32,785 bases of DNA from Acidiferrobacterales bacterium (GCA_919902925.1 CAKKRZ010000006.1:1-32785); one strand, 5' to 3'. Shown: positions 1-9,818, counted from the first letter of the stretch. The notes: generated from the sequence alone by a model not told the origin. Made by a program: numbers and translations.

Positions 1-48
1 GAACTGGCCAACAACCCGCAGGTGCGGGCCGCCTATCTCGGCGGTTAG
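1..48 (+). CDS. ABC transporter ATP-binding protein, C-terminal end only (partial)
   Basis: The first 48 bases read in frame as ELANNPQVRAAYLGG followed by TAG. This ending resembles the C-terminus of LivF/LivG/UrtE/LptB-type ABC ATPases, which often close with a (N/D)P-x-V-x-x-AYLG motif. The rest of the gene lies outside the window, so the Walker motifs cannot be seen and the substrate cannot be assigned. It converges with the TPR gene on the other strand; the 49-base gap between them shows no convincing terminator hairpin. Confidence 0.55.
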   Translation, partial: ELANNPQVRAAYLGG

Positions 49-97
49 TGGCGGGAATCTGAACCAAAGTGATATGGTGTGAGCGCCCCTCGGCGAG

Positions 98-1117
98 CTA
101 CGGTGCTCCAAGCCGTTTGAGTTCGTACACAGCGCCGGTGTATTCAACGAAGTTCTTCGGGCACTGGTCCCGGGCCGTACGCAGGGACGCCAAGGCCTGA
201 GTGCGATTGCCTTTCAGCAGGTGCCACTGTCCCACGTAGAAATTGGCCTCACAGACTTGCTCTTGGCGGGTCTTTGGGTCGGGATTCTCGGCGCCGCTTA
301 GCACCGATGCGGGCGTTCCTTTCCCAAGGTAGAGCGTTGTTACAGGGGCGGGCCATTTGGCGGTATCGAGCTTGGTGGTGTCCGTTACAAACTCGTTCTT
401 GCCATCGCTCCCGCTGCGTGTTCGGGCGAGAAAGAGCCAGATCGGAGTGTAGGCATCTGGTTTAAGCTCCAGAGAGCGGGCTAGATCAGTGGTCGCGAGC
501 GCGAACTCACCCTTGTAATAACGTGTACGGCCGCGTGCTTTGTAGGCCAACGCTAGATGCGGATCAATCTCGATGGTGCGGGTAAAGTCTGCAATGGCTC
601 CATCAAGATCACCTTTAGCGCGCTTTGCAGCGCCACGGGCGCCGTAAGCACGCGCGTACTGCGGATCAATTTTAAGAGCACGGTTAAAGTCGACAATCGC
701 CCCGTCGGGATCGCCTTTAACACGCCTTGCTTCACCGAGGTGTACGTAGGCTCTAGCATCCTGCGGATTAAGTTCGATCGCGCGTTTGTAGTCGGCAATG
801 GCTCCATCGACGTGGCCTTTACCCCGCTTTGCCACACCGCGGTTGATATAGGCTTTGGTGCTTTGCGGGTTAAGTTCAATCGCGCGGTTGTAGTCGGCAA
901 TGGCTCCGTCGAGGTCCCCTTTGCCTCGCTTTGCAATACCGCGGTTGTTATAGGCCCAGGACAGATTGGCGCCCTGCCAGCGGCCGGATTCGATCGCCCG
1001 CGTGCAGGCGGCGATTCTGGTGTCGCCAGTTGTCTTCACACAGTCATCGGCGTCATCGGCCCTGGCGTGGGTGGAGGCAAGCACAGCGAGTACGGCAAGA
1101 ATGAAACGTAGTTTCAT
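98..1117 (-). CDS. Secreted TPR-repeat protein
   Basis: A 339-aa protein. The ORF track starts at 1135, but the ATG at 1117 is preferred: GGGAGGA lies just upstream, and MKLRFILAVLAVLASTHARA then makes a typical signal peptide with a likely cut after ARA, so the product should be periplasmic. Residues about 55-224 hold five tandem 34-residue TPR units, the first starting AYNNRGIAKRGKGDLDGAIADY; the 102-base period is also visible in the DNA. A non-TPR C-terminal region (YLGKGTP..., CEANFYVGQWHLLKG) resembles the tail of TPR/NlpI-like proteins I recall from rhizobia. TPRs are protein-binding scaffolds; no partner is indicated. Local GC is about 57% in a 240-base sample (601-840), against about 70% in a sampled line of glnD. 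It lies downstream of glnD across a 166-base gap, where Pseudomonas and E. coli carry dap genes. Acquisition by transfer is possible. Confidence 0.85.
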   Translation of the reverse strand: MKLRFILAVLAVLASTHARADDADDCVKTTGDTRIAACTRAIESGRWQGANLSWAYNNRGIAKRGKGDLDGAIADYNRAIELNPQSTKAYINRGVAKRGKGHVDGAIADYKRAIELNPQDARAYVHLGEARRVKGDPDGAIVDFNRALKIDPQYARAYGARGAAKRAKGDLDGAIADFTRTIEIDPHLALAYKARGRTRYYKGEFALATTDLARSLELKPDAYTPIWLFLARTRSGSDGKNEFVTDTTKLDTAKWPAPVTTLYLGKGTPASVLSGAENPDPKTRQEQVCEANFYVGQWHLLKGNRTQALASLRTARDQCPKNFVEYTGAVYELKRLGAP

Positions 1118-1283
1118 GGCGGTCCTCCCGGACATCAGGTTGTTGTTTGGTAATATGGCCTGGCAGCGAACAGCATCTCGCGGCAGCCGGGTCGATGCAA
1201 GTGCACGGAAGCCTTAAACGTCACGCCACGGGGATTTGGGGTTATGTAGAGGTTGCCGTCTTGCGCATTCGGTCTGAGGGCGT

Positions 1284-3953
1284 CTAAGCAGATGAGGCGG
1301 GCGCATCGCCTGTCGATAACCGCGAAAGGATTTCGCGTTCCAGACAGGCGCGTTGTTCCGGATTGTTTACGGGTCCACCCTCCCGCGTGCTCACGAAGAA
1401 GATGTCTTCCACGCGTTCGCCGTAGGTGGCCACTTTGGCATTCACCAGGTTCAGTCCGCAGGCCCGCAGCGCCAGTGCGATCTGATAGAGCAGGCCGGGA
1501 CGGTCCTGGGCGATGACCTCGACGACGGTGTGCGGCTTGTCGGGCGCGTCCGTGAAGATCACGCGGCTCTGGATCGGGAAGTGGCGGAGGGTGCGCGGCA
1601 ACGGCGAATCGCGCCAGTCGCGACCGGGCCGGGGTTGTAGCAATTGTTCGCGCAACTCCTTTTGCAGACGTAGAAGCTCTTGTGCATCGCTGATCGGCGC
1701 GCCGTTGTGATCGAGCACGACGAAGGTGTCGAGGGCGTGCTTGTTCGCCAAGGTATGGATGCGCGCCTCGACGATCGACAGGCCGAGCCGGTCGATGCCG
1801 CCGGTCAGCACGGCGAACAGATCGTCGCGGTCCGGGGTGTAGATGAGCAGCTCGCTGCCGCCCAGCTCCGGTTGAAAACGGCTGGCGACCACGGGCAGAT
1901 CGCCGGAACCGGCGGCGGCGATGGTGCTGGCGTGCCAGGCGAGGGCGGGCGCGTCGTGCTGGAGGAAGTAGCTGGCATCGAGGTGCGACCAGAATTGCTC
2001 GATCGGTGGCAGTGGAATCTTTGATTCGTGCAGCAGGGCCAGTGCATCGCGACGCAGGTCGGCGGCGCGCGCCTCGCGGTCGATGGGCTCGGCGAGCCCA
2101 CGCTCCAGCAGGCGCGCGGTGGAGTGGTAGAGCTGCTGCAGGAGCCGGTCCTTCCAGGTGTTCCACACCGCCGGACTGGTGGCGCGCATGTCGGCGACAG
2201 TGAGCAGGTACAAGTTCTCGAGATGCTCCAGATCACCCACGCGGCGCGCGAATTCGTGCACCACGTCCGGATCGGAGATGTCGCGGCGCTGGGCGGTGGT
2301 CGACATGACCAGGTGGTGCTGCACCAGCCAGGCGATGAAGCGCGTGTCGTACTCGCTCAGGTGATGATCGTGGCCGAAGGCGACGGCGTCGTCGGCGCCG
2401 AGCGCGGAATGATCGCCGCCACGACCCTTGGCGATGTCGTGGAACAGGCCGGCGATCAGCAGTCGTTCCGGCTTGACCAGGCGCTCGATCAGCGAGGAGG
2501 CGAGCGGAAACTCGGCGCGGAATTCGGGCACGGTGAAGCGGCGCAGGTTGCGCACCACGAACAGCGTGTGCTGATCGACGGTGTAGACGTGAAACAGGTC
2601 GTGCTGCATCTGGCCGACGATGCGTCCGAACGCCGGCAGGTACTGGCCGAGCACGCCCCAGGCATTCATGCGCCGCAACTCATGGGTGATGCCGTGCGGC
2701 TGGCGCAGGATCTCCATGAACAGGCTGCGGCAGGCCAGGTCGCGCCGTGCCTTGCTATCAAGTTTCTTCAGGTTGGCACGCAGCAGACGGATGGTGTTGG
2801 CGCGCACGCCCTTGAGCGCTGGGCGTTGTTGCAGGATCAAAAATAGTTCCAGCATGGCGAAGGGTGTGCGTTCGAATACGCGCGCGTTCGTCACCTCCAG
2901 ATATCCGCCACGCGAGTGGAAGCGACGGTTGATGGCCTGTACCTTCGGTTTCCCCTTGGTGAGGATCTCTTCGTCGAAGTGCTGCAGCAGAATAACGTTG
3001 AGCAGTTGCAGCGATTTGACGGTGCGGTAGTAGCGTTTCATGAACTGCTCGACCGCCAGTGCACCGGTGCGGTCACGGTAGCCGAGCAGCTTGGCCAGCT
3101 CGCGCTGGTGATCGAACAGCAGGCGCTCCTCGCGTCGTCCGGCCAGATGGTGCAGGCCGGCACGGACCATCCAGAGATAATGGCGGCCGCGGATCAGCGA
3201 CCGGTATTCGTCCTCGCGCAGGAAACCGTGCGTGACCAGTTCGTGCAGGGCGGCGGTGCCGAAGTGGCGTTGCGTCACCCAGGCCAGGGTCTGGAGATCG
3301 CGCAGTCCGCCGGGCCCATCCTTGAGGTTTGGTTCGAGGTTATAGGCAGTGTCGTCAAAGCGGCGGTGACGCTCGCGCTGTTCGGCCAGCTTGCCGGCAA
3401 AGAATTTGCCACTCGGCCAGATCTTGTTTGGCCTTGTCTTGGCGAGCATGGACTTCCATAAAGCTTCATCGCCGGCGAGTAAGCGGGTTTCCATCAGGGT
3501 GGTAGCGACGGTCAGATCGCCTTTGGCCTCGCTGACACATTCCTTCACTGTGCGCACCGAATGGCCGATCTCCAGGCCGATGTCCCAGAGGAAGCGCACG
3601 AATGTTTCGACGAATCCTTGCGCGGCAGAGGCGTCGAAGCGCCCAAACAGAAGCAGCAGATCGATGTCCGAGGCCGGGTGTAGCTCGCCGCGCCCGTATC
3701 CGCCAACCGCGACCAGGGCGACCGAGGTTTTCCCGGGCAGGGCAGGTCGATGCAGCTCCCACGCCCGCTTCAACAGGGCATCGATGAAAGCGGCGCTGTC
3801 GCCGACCAGCCTGGGTGTGGCCGACGGTTTGTCGAAAAAGCGCTGGCGGAAGGTTTCGCGACCGGTTTGCAGAAGTTCCCGGAAGGCCGTGAGCGGCGGG
3901 ACACCGGCGGCGAGCCGCTCGTCGAGTGCTGGGCCGTCGAAAACGGCGGTCAT
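1284..3953 (-). CDS. glnD: Bifunctional PII uridylyltransferase / uridylyl-removing enzyme GlnD
   Basis: An 889-aa protein; the E. coli enzyme has 890. GlnD senses glutamine and adds or removes UMP on PII proteins, which sets glutamine synthetase activity and nitrogen gene expression. The nucleotidyltransferase motif GGYGRGELHPASDIDLLLLF spans residues 84-103, with D96 and D98 as the expected metal ligands. An HD hydrolase domain is marked by LFHDIAKGRGGDHS with H505-D506. Two ACT domains follow at roughly 709-780 and 808-885 (the second contains VVEVIAQDRPGLLYQ). The track ORF begins far upstream at 4331, but that part is map read in another frame. The true start is the ATG at 3953, where TGATG joins the map stop to the glnD start, so translation is probably coupled; no clear Shine-Dalgarno is seen. 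Confidence 0.97.
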   Translation of the reverse strand: MTAVFDGPALDERLAAGVPPLTAFRELLQTGRETFRQRFFDKPSATPRLVGDSAAFIDALLKRAWELHRPALPGKTSVALVAVGGYGRGELHPASDIDLLLLFGRFDASAAQGFVETFVRFLWDIGLEIGHSVRTVKECVSEAKGDLTVATTLMETRLLAGDEALWKSMLAKTRPNKIWPSGKFFAGKLAEQRERHRRFDDTAYNLEPNLKDGPGGLRDLQTLAWVTQRHFGTAALHELVTHGFLREDEYRSLIRGRHYLWMVRAGLHHLAGRREERLLFDHQRELAKLLGYRDRTGALAVEQFMKRYYRTVKSLQLLNVILLQHFDEEILTKGKPKVQAINRRFHSRGGYLEVTNARVFERTPFAMLELFLILQQRPALKGVRANTIRLLRANLKKLDSKARRDLACRSLFMEILRQPHGITHELRRMNAWGVLGQYLPAFGRIVGQMQHDLFHVYTVDQHTLFVVRNLRRFTVPEFRAEFPLASSLIERLVKPERLLIAGLFHDIAKGRGGDHSALGADDAVAFGHDHHLSEYDTRFIAWLVQHHLVMSTTAQRRDISDPDVVHEFARRVGDLEHLENLYLLTVADMRATSPAVWNTWKDRLLQQLYHSTARLLERGLAEPIDREARAADLRRDALALLHESKIPLPPIEQFWSHLDASYFLQHDAPALAWHASTIAAAGSGDLPVVASRFQPELGGSELLIYTPDRDDLFAVLTGGIDRLGLSIVEARIHTLANKHALDTFVVLDHNGAPISDAQELLRLQKELREQLLQPRPGRDWRDSPLPRTLRHFPIQSRVIFTDAPDKPHTVVEVIAQDRPGLLYQIALALRACGLNLVNAKVATYGERVEDIFFVSTREGGPVNNPEQRACLEREILSRLSTGDAPASSA

Positions 3954-4720
3954 CAGGGATTGTCGCCGGGTACGCGCGTGAGAATCTCGTGTCCGTCGGG
4001 GGTGACCAGCACGGTGTGCTCCCACTGCGCGGACAGCGAGTGGTCGCGGGTCACCACCGTCCAGTTGTCGGGCAGCAGGCGGATGTCCGCCTTGCCGGCG
4101 TTGATCATCGGCTCGATCGTGAAGGTCATGCCCGCGACCAGCTCCATGCCGGTGCCGGGCTTTCCGTAGTGCAGCACCTGCGGGTCTTCGTGAAAATTCC
4201 GGCCGATGCCGTGGCCGCAGTATTCGCGCACGATCGAGAAGCCGTGCGCCTCGGCGTGACGCTGGATGACATGGCCGATATCGCCGAGACGCGTGCCGGG
4301 GCGCACCTGCTCGATGCCGAGCAGCAGACACTCCTTGGTGATGTCCACCAGCCGACGTGCCTGGATCGAGGGTTCGCCGACATAGAACATGCGGCTGGTG
4401 TCGCCGTGGTAGCCGTCCTTGATGACGGTGATGTCGATGTTGACGATGTCGCCCTTCTTGAGGCGCTTGTCGCCCGGGATGCCGTGGCAGACCTGGTGGT
4501 TGACCGAGGTGCAGATGGAGCGGGGGAAGCCCCGGTAGTTGAGTGGGGCCGGGACCGCGGCCTGGACGTTGACGATGTGGTCGTGGCAGATCCGGTCCAG
4601 CTCGCCGGTGGTAATCCCCGGGCGGACATGGGGCCCGATCATGTTCAGGACCTCGGCCGCCAGCCGGCCGGCGACCCGCATTTTTTCGATTTCTTCGGCT
4701 GTTTTGATAGTGATGGCCAT
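3953..4720 (-). CDS. map: Type I methionine aminopeptidase
   Basis: A 255-aa cytoplasmic metalloprotease that removes the initiator methionine from new proteins. Length and sequence fit the bacterial type Ia enzyme. The five metal ligands are visible in order: two aspartates in NIDITVIKDGYHGDTS, a histidine in YCGHGIGRNFHEDP, a glutamate in TIEPM and a glutamate in QWEHTVLVTPDGHEILT. The ATG at 4720 has AGGGA six bases upstream. The gene is divergent from rpsB and shares a transcript with glnD, as in Pseudomonas and E. coli. A weak promoter may lie in the divergent gap (for example CATAAT, the complement of 4751-4756), but no good -35 box accompanies it. Confidence 0.97.
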   Translation of the reverse strand: MAITIKTAEEIEKMRVAGRLAAEVLNMIGPHVRPGITTGELDRICHDHIVNVQAAVPAPLNYRGFPRSICTSVNHQVCHGIPGDKRLKKGDIVNIDITVIKDGYHGDTSRMFYVGEPSIQARRLVDITKECLLLGIEQVRPGTRLGDIGHVIQRHAEAHGFSIVREYCGHGIGRNFHEDPQVLHYGKPGTGMELVAGMTFTIEPMINAGKADIRLLPDNWTVVTRDHSLSAQWEHTVLVTPDGHEILTRVPGDNP

Positions 4721-4810
4721 GTGGTCCCTGCGCGGGCGCTATTGTCGGCGATTATGGCCGCGGAACAAAGCCAAAACCGCTCCCTGGCCGGGCCAAAGGC
4801 CTTGAAAACA

Positions 4811-4840
4811 TTGTGCAAAAGAGGCTGGCCGTGGTATAAA
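4811..4840 (+). promoter_or_regulatory. Candidate sigma70 promoter for rpsB-tsf
   Basis: TTGTGC (4811-4816) and TATAAA (4835-4840) are separated by 18 bases. The bases after the -10 box are GCGCGCTCG, a GC-rich discriminator like those of ribosomal promoters repressed by ppGpp in E. coli. The start of transcription would be near 4847, giving a leader of about 120 bases. This is called by eye; the -35 box is imperfect. Confidence 0.55.
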
Positions 4841-4846
4841 GCGCGC

Positions 4847-4967
4847 TCGTTTTTTCACTTAAACTCTCACGCGGCACCGACACATGCGTCCGGGTGCCCC
4901 TGTCCAGCGGTAGGGATCAGGGGTTGGTGCATGGGGTCCGCGGCGGAAACAACCCGACGGAGGCTAT
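4847..4967 (+). promoter_or_regulatory. Structured rpsB 5' leader (candidate S2 autoregulatory element)
   Basis: Two tandem hairpins can be drawn. In the first, GGCACCGAC (4873-4881) pairs with GTC (4888-4890) and GGTGCC (4893-4898), with a two-base bulge. In the second, CCCCTGTCC (4897-4905) pairs with GGA (4914-4916) and CAGGGG (4918-4923), with a one-base bulge. They share bases 4897-4898, and GGTGC at 4926-4930 could compete for GCACC in the first. Gammaproteobacterial rpsB leaders are known to mediate feedback by S2; whether this leader matches that consensus needs a covariance search. The rpsB ribosome site GGAGG follows. Confidence 0.5.
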
Positions 4968-5876
<909 letters not shown>

Positions 5877-5896
5877 CCGCGACCGCGACGTTGCAC

Positions 5897-5924
5897 AACC
5901 GGGGGGCATTGCCCCCTTGGTTTT
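5897..5924 (+). terminator. Hairpin attenuator between rpsB and tsf
   Basis: AACC GGGGGG CATTG CCCCC TT GGTT followed by TTA forms a stem of about ten pairs: AACC with GGTT, and the G-run with the C-run, with a small bulge. The U-tract is short and partly inside the stem (GGTTTTATC). In E. coli a partial terminator in this same gap lowers tsf transcription relative to rpsB, and the position here matches. Full termination would silence the downstream essential genes unless they have other promoters, so a leaky attenuator is more likely. Confidence 0.55.
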
Positions 5925-5986
5925 ATCGGGACCTGTCCGGCGCCGGCAAGACGGCCCCGCAAGACCAGATACAGAGGAATCCGGAC

Positions 5987-6871
5987 ATGAGTATTTCTGC
6001 ACAACAGGTGAAGGAACTGCGCGAGCGTACCGGGCTCGGCATGATGGAATGCAAGGCCGCGCTCACCGAGGCGAACGGCGACATGCAGTCGGCGGAAGAC
6101 ATCCTGCGCATGAAGGCCGGTGCCAAGGTGGAGAAGAAGGCAGGTCGTACCGCGGCCGACGGCGCCATCGGCCTGCACCTCTCGGCCGACGGCAAACTCG
6201 CCGCCATGATCGAGATCAATTCCGAGACCGACTTCGTCGCCAAGGGCGACAACTTCGTGGCCTTCGCCGTGGCGGTCGCCGCGCGCCTGGCTTCGTCCAA
6301 TCCGGCCACGCTGGCGGCGTTGTCCGCGCTGCCGCTCAAGGTCGGCGATGCCACCACCATCGCCCAGTCGCTGGAGGGGATGGTGATGAAGCTGGGTGAA
6401 AAAATTACCCTGCGACGTTTTGTTCGTCTCACCACCGCCGGGCGCCTGGGCACCTACCTGCACGGCCGCAAGATCGGCGTGCTGGTTGAGGTAGAGGGCG
6501 GAGACGATGATCTGGCCAAGGACCTGGCCATGCACATCGCCGCCAGCCGACCCACCTGCGTGTCGAAGGACCAGGTGCCGGCCGAGCTGATCGCCAAGGA
6601 GAAAGAGATCTTTGCCGAGCAGGCGAAACAATCCGGCAAGCCGGCCAACATCGTCGACAAGATGGTCGAGGGCCGCGTCAACAAATTCCTGAGCGAGGTG
6701 ACGCTGCTCGGTCAGCCGTTTGTGAAAGACCCGGACACCACGGTGGAAAAGCTGCTGAAGGCAAAGAACGCCCGCGTGCTCGGTTTCACCCGCTATGAAG
6801 TCGGTGAGGGCATCGAAAAGCGGGCAGACGATTTCGCCGCCGAGGTCATGGCGCAGGTCCGCGGGGGCTGA
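5987..6871 (+). CDS. tsf: Elongation factor Ts
   Basis: A 294-aa guanine-nucleotide exchange factor that recycles EF-Tu-GDP in the cytoplasm. The N-terminal UBA-like module includes [26 protein letters not shown], and the EF-Ts signature [16 protein letters not shown] follows. Length fits the family (E. coli 283). The track ORF extends upstream to 5891, but the ATG at 5987 has AGAGGA eight bases before it and begins the conserved N-terminus [12 protein letters not shown], so it is chosen. The stop is four bases before the pyrH TTG start. Confidence 0.98.
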   Translation: MSISAQQVKELRERTGLGMMECKAALTEANGDMQSAEDILRMKAGAKVEKKAGRTAADGAIGLHLSADGKLAAMIEINSETDFVAKGDNFVAFAVAVAARLASSNPATLAALSALPLKVGDATTIAQSLEGMVMKLGEKITLRRFVRLTTAGRLGTYLHGRKIGVLVEVEGGDDDLAKDLAMHIAASRPTCVSKDQVPAELIAKEKEIFAEQAKQSGKPANIVDKMVEGRVNKFLSEVTLLGQPFVKDPDTTVEKLLKAKNARVLGFTRYEVGEGIEKRADDFAAEVMAQVRGG

Positions 6872-6875
6872 TTCC

Positions 6876-7613
6876 TTGAGCGGCGCAACGACACGTTCCA
6901 CCTACCGGCGCGTGCTGTTGAAGCTGTCCGGCGAGGCGCTCATGGGCAGCGAGCGCTTCGGTATCCAGCAGGAAGTGCTGGCGCGCATCGGCGAGGAGAT
7001 TCGCCAGATCACCGCCGCCGGCGTGCAACTGGCCATCGTCGTTGGCGGCGGCAACATCTTCCGCGGCGTGGCGCTGTCGGCGCAGGGCGTGGACCGCGCC
7101 AGCGCCGACTACATGGGCATGCTGGCGACCGTCATGAACGGGCTGGCCATCCAGAATACGCTCGAAAAAATCGGCGTGCCGGTGCGCGTGCAGTCGGCGT
7201 TGCGCATCGATCAGGTGGTTGAGCCGTATATCCGCCGGCGCGCGTTGCGCCATCTTGAGCGTGGCTACGTCGTGATCTTTGTGGCCGGTACCGGCAACCC
7301 GTTTTTTTCGACCGACACCGCCGCCACGCTGCGCGGCCTGGAGATCGGCGCCGACATCGTCCTCAAGGCCACCAAGGTCGACGGCGTGTACGACAAGGAT
7401 CCGGCCAAGCACAAGGATGCCCGCCGCTTCGATTGCATCACCTATGCCGAGGTTTTGGAGAAACGCCTTGGGATAATGGACGCCGCCTCAATCGTGCTGT
7501 GCCGCGACCAACAACTGCCCTTGCGGGTGTTCAACCTGAACAGTCCGGGGGCGCTCGTGCGGGCGGCGCTGGGTGAGCCGGAAGGCACGCTCGTCAACGC
7601 CGGAGGAGAATAG
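6876..7613 (+). CDS. pyrH: UMP kinase
   Basis: A 245-aa amino-acid-kinase-fold enzyme that phosphorylates UMP to UDP, the first committed step toward UTP and CTP (the latter made by PyrG further along this window). Conserved segments are [41 protein letters not shown] and [17 protein letters not shown]. The long track ORF starts at 6795 inside tsf; the TTG at 6876 is preferred because it follows the tsf stop by four bases, has a G-rich GGGGG ribosome site upstream, and gives a length close to the 241 aa of E. coli. Use of TTG is inferred from this alignment. Confidence 0.96.
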   Translation: MSGATTRSTYRRVLLKLSGEALMGSERFGIQQEVLARIGEEIRQITAAGVQLAIVVGGGNIFRGVALSAQGVDRASADYMGMLATVMNGLAIQNTLEKIGVPVRVQSALRIDQVVEPYIRRRALRHLERGYVVIFVAGTGNPFFSTDTAATLRGLEIGADIVLKATKVDGVYDKDPAKHKDARRFDCITYAEVLEKRLGIMDAASIVLCRDQQLPLRVFNLNSPGALVRAALGEPEGTLVNAGGE

Positions 7614-7615
7614 AT

Positions 7616-8179
7616 ATGCAGACGCTGGATCAGATCAAGAAGGACATGGACAGCAAGATGGTCAAGGCCATCGACACGCTCAAGGGCGATCTCGCCAAGA
7701 TGCGCACTGGTCGCGCCAATGCTTCGCTGCTCGACAACATCCGCATCGATTATTACGGCAACAAGAGTCCATTAAGCCAGGTGGCGAATGTCAGCGTGGC
7801 CGATGCCCGCACCCTGTCGGTATCGCCCTGGGACAAATCGATGGTGGCGGCGATCGAAAAGGCCATCCGCGATTCCGATCTTGGCCTGAACCCGGTCACC
7901 TCCGGTACGGTCATACGCGTGCCGCTGCCACCGCTGACGGAGGAGCGTCGCAAGGAACTCGGCAAGCATGCCCGCACCGAGGGCGAGAACACCAAGATCG
8001 CCGTGCGCAATATCCGTCGCGACTCCAACCAGCACATCAAGGATCTGCTTAAAAAAAAGATCATCACCGAGGACGAGGACAAACGTGCCGAGGCCGACGT
8101 GCAGAAGGCGACCGACAAATCCATTGCCGAAGTCGACAAGCTGGTCGCCGCCAAGGAAGCCGAGCTGATGCAGATCTGA
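7616..8179 (+). CDS. frr: Ribosome recycling factor
   Basis: A 187-aa cytoplasmic factor that, with EF-G, splits post-termination ribosomes. The sequence is typical along its length: [69 protein letters not shown] and the C-terminal helix [24 protein letters not shown]. The ATG lies two bases after the pyrH stop, with CGGAGGAGAA as a strong ribosome site inside the pyrH end. It belongs to the rpsB-tsf-pyrH-frr translation group. Confidence 0.98.
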   Translation: MQTLDQIKKDMDSKMVKAIDTLKGDLAKMRTGRANASLLDNIRIDYYGNKSPLSQVANVSVADARTLSVSPWDKSMVAAIEKAIRDSDLGLNPVTSGTVIRVPLPPLTEERRKELGKHARTEGENTKIAVRNIRRDSNQHIKDLLKKKIITEDEDKRAEADVQKATDKSIAEVDKLVAAKEAELMQI

Positions 8180-8197
8180 CAGATCCATGAGGATCTG
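8180..8197 (+). promoter_or_regulatory. Perfect hairpin covering the uppS ribosome-binding region
   Basis: CAGATCC ATGA GGATCTG is a seven-pair stem with a four-base loop in the 24-base gap between frr and uppS. The only GAGG near the uppS start (8189-8192) falls in its loop and stem. A second CAGATC copy at 8171-8176 could pair instead with GGATCTG. No T-tract follows, so it is not a terminator; control of translation is an inference. Confidence 0.4.
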
Positions 8198-8203
8198 ACT
8201 GCC

Positions 8204-8977
8204 ATGAAAGAACGCTCCCACGATCAGGACCTTGCCCAGGCCGCCCACGTGACGGTCCCACGGCACGTGGCGGTCATCATGGACGGCAACGGGCGCTGGG
8301 CCCGCTCCCGCGCCATGCCGCGTATCGCCGGACACCGCAAGGGTCTGGAGCGGGTGCGAGAACTGGTGAGTGTGTGCGGCGAGAAGGGCGTGGCCAACCT
8401 GACGTTGTTTGCCTTTTCGAGCGAGAACTGGCGCCGCCCCGAACAGGAAGTACGGTTGCTGATGGAGCTGTTCTCCAGCGCGCTGGAGCGCGAGGTTGGC
8501 AAGCTGCACAGCAACGGCGTGCGCTTTTGCGTGATCGGCGATGTCGACGGTTTCGGACCGACCCTGGCTGCGGCCATCCGCGAGGCCGAGAACCTGACCC
8601 GGCAAAACGATCGCCTGACCCTGACCATCGCCGCCAACTACGGCGGGCGTTGGGACATCGCCCAGGCCTGCCGGGAGATCGCCCGGCGCGCCGTCGCCGG
8701 CGAAATCGATCCGGAATCCGTGAGCAGCGAAACGCTGGCCCCGCATCTCGCGCTCGCCGATCTGCCGGAACCGGATCTGTTTATCCGCACCGGCGGCGAG
8801 CAGCGCATCAGCAATTTCCTGCTCTGGCAACTCGCCTATACCGAACTCTATTTCACGCCGGCCCTGTGGCCGGAATTCGATCGCGGACATTTTGAAGAGG
8901 CGCTGACCTGGTACGCCGGACGCCAGCGCCGTTTCGGCATGACCGGCGATCAGGTGGAGGCCGCGCGCCGTGCTTAA
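8204..8977 (+). CDS. uppS: Undecaprenyl (polyprenyl) diphosphate synthase, cis-prenyltransferase
   Basis: A 257-aa enzyme that condenses isopentenyl diphosphate units onto farnesyl diphosphate to make the C55 lipid carrier for peptidoglycan and LPS. The motifs are clear: HVAVIMDGNGRWARSR with catalytic D27, GHRKGLERVRE, LTLFAFSSENWRRP and the C-terminal RTGGEQRISNFLLWQLAYTELYF. Length fits (E. coli 253). The gene sits between frr and cdsA and overlaps cdsA by eight bases. Its substrate pathway includes Dxr, encoded two genes downstream. Confidence 0.97.
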   Translation: MKERSHDQDLAQAAHVTVPRHVAVIMDGNGRWARSRAMPRIAGHRKGLERVRELVSVCGEKGVANLTLFAFSSENWRRPEQEVRLLMELFSSALEREVGKLHSNGVRFCVIGDVDGFGPTLAAAIREAENLTRQNDRLTLTIAANYGGRWDIAQACREIARRAVAGEIDPESVSSETLAPHLALADLPEPDLFIRTGGEQRISNFLLWQLAYTELYFTPALWPEFDRGHFEEALTWYAGRQRRFGMTGDQVEAARRA

Positions 8978-9818
8978 GACCCGCCTGCTGACGGCGCTGG
9001 TGCTGATCCCGCTGCTGTTGGCGGCGCTGTTCTGGCTGCCGAGCTCGGCCCTGGCCGCCCTGTTCGGCGTCATCATCGCGATCGGCGCCTGGGAGTGGGG
9101 CGCGCTGTGCGGTTTTCACGGCGGTCGTCAGATGTCCTATGTCGCCGCGCTGATGTTGACCGGGATTCTGGCGGTCGCGCCGATCGTCCTGCTTCCGCCC
9201 GGTGAGATTCCGGTGATGCTGTTGCTCGTCAACTTCGGGGTCGTGCTGGTGTTCTGGCTGGCGGCATTGGTCGCCATGGTGCGCGGGCGCGAGAATTCAT
9301 TTCTCTATCACAGCATAGCGGGCCGTGCGTTGAGCGGATTTTTTGTGCTGGTCCCGGCCTGGCAGGCCGCCGTTGTGCTGCATGCCCATGATCTTCAGCA
9401 GCCGGCCCTGTTGTTGTTCCTGTTCCTGCTGGTGTGGGGGGCGGACACCTTTGCCTACTTTGCCGGTCACAGCTTCGGCAGGCACAAGCTCGCCCCGTCG
9501 GTCAGTCCCGGCAAGACCATCGAAGGGGTGCTCGGCGGCCTGGTGGCTGTTCTGCTGCTGGCCGTGTTGGCCGACTGGTTCGTCTGGAAACTTGCCGGCG
9601 TGAAGGTTTTCTGGTGGCTGATGCTCTGTCTGGCCGTGGGACTGATATCGGTGCTCGGTGATCTCGTGGAGAGCAAGGTGAAACGTGTGGCGGGCGTCAA
9701 AGACAGCGGCACGATCATCCCGGGGCATGGCGGTGTCCTCGATCGCATCGATGCGCTGACGGCGGCGGCACCGGCCTTTGTGTTCGGAACGCTGCTGCTC
9801 AACCGGGTGTGGTCATGA
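8970..9818 (+). CDS. cdsA: Phosphatidate cytidylyltransferase (CDP-diacylglycerol synthase)
   Basis: A 282-aa integral membrane enzyme that makes CDP-diacylglycerol from phosphatidate and CTP, the branch point of phospholipid synthesis. The family signature is complete: [21 protein letters not shown] followed by VLDRID. About eight hydrophobic segments can be seen, starting at the N-terminus. The start is GTG at 8970, overlapping the last eight bases of uppS, with GGTGGAGG upstream. The stop overlaps the dxr start as ATGA. Confidence 0.96.
   Translation: MLKTRLLTALVLIPLLLAALFWLPSSALAALFGVIIAIGAWEWGALCGFHGGRQMSYVAALMLTGILAVAPIVLLPPGEIPVMLLLVNFGVVLVFWLAALVAMVRGRENSFLYHSIAGRALSGFFVLVPAWQAAVVLHAHDLQQPALLLFLFLLVWGADTFAYFAGHSFGRHKLAPSVSPGKTIEGVLGGLVAVLLLAVLADWFVWKLAGVKVFWWLMLCLAVGLISVLGDLVESKVKRVAGVKDSGTIIPGHGGVLDRIDALTAAAPAFVFGTLLLNRVWS

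Noticed and set aside
553-936. Overlapping ORFs inside the TPR repeats
   Set aside because: The 102-base repeat yields repeated translations in other frames. They have no start signal, and the secreted TPR frame explains the region.
1135-2166. 343-aa minus-strand ORF overlapping the glnD end
   Set aside because: The protein is low-complexity (Arg/Ala/Pro/His) and lies in another frame of glnD, whose ACT domains are clear. The 166 bases outside glnD hold no gene I can support.
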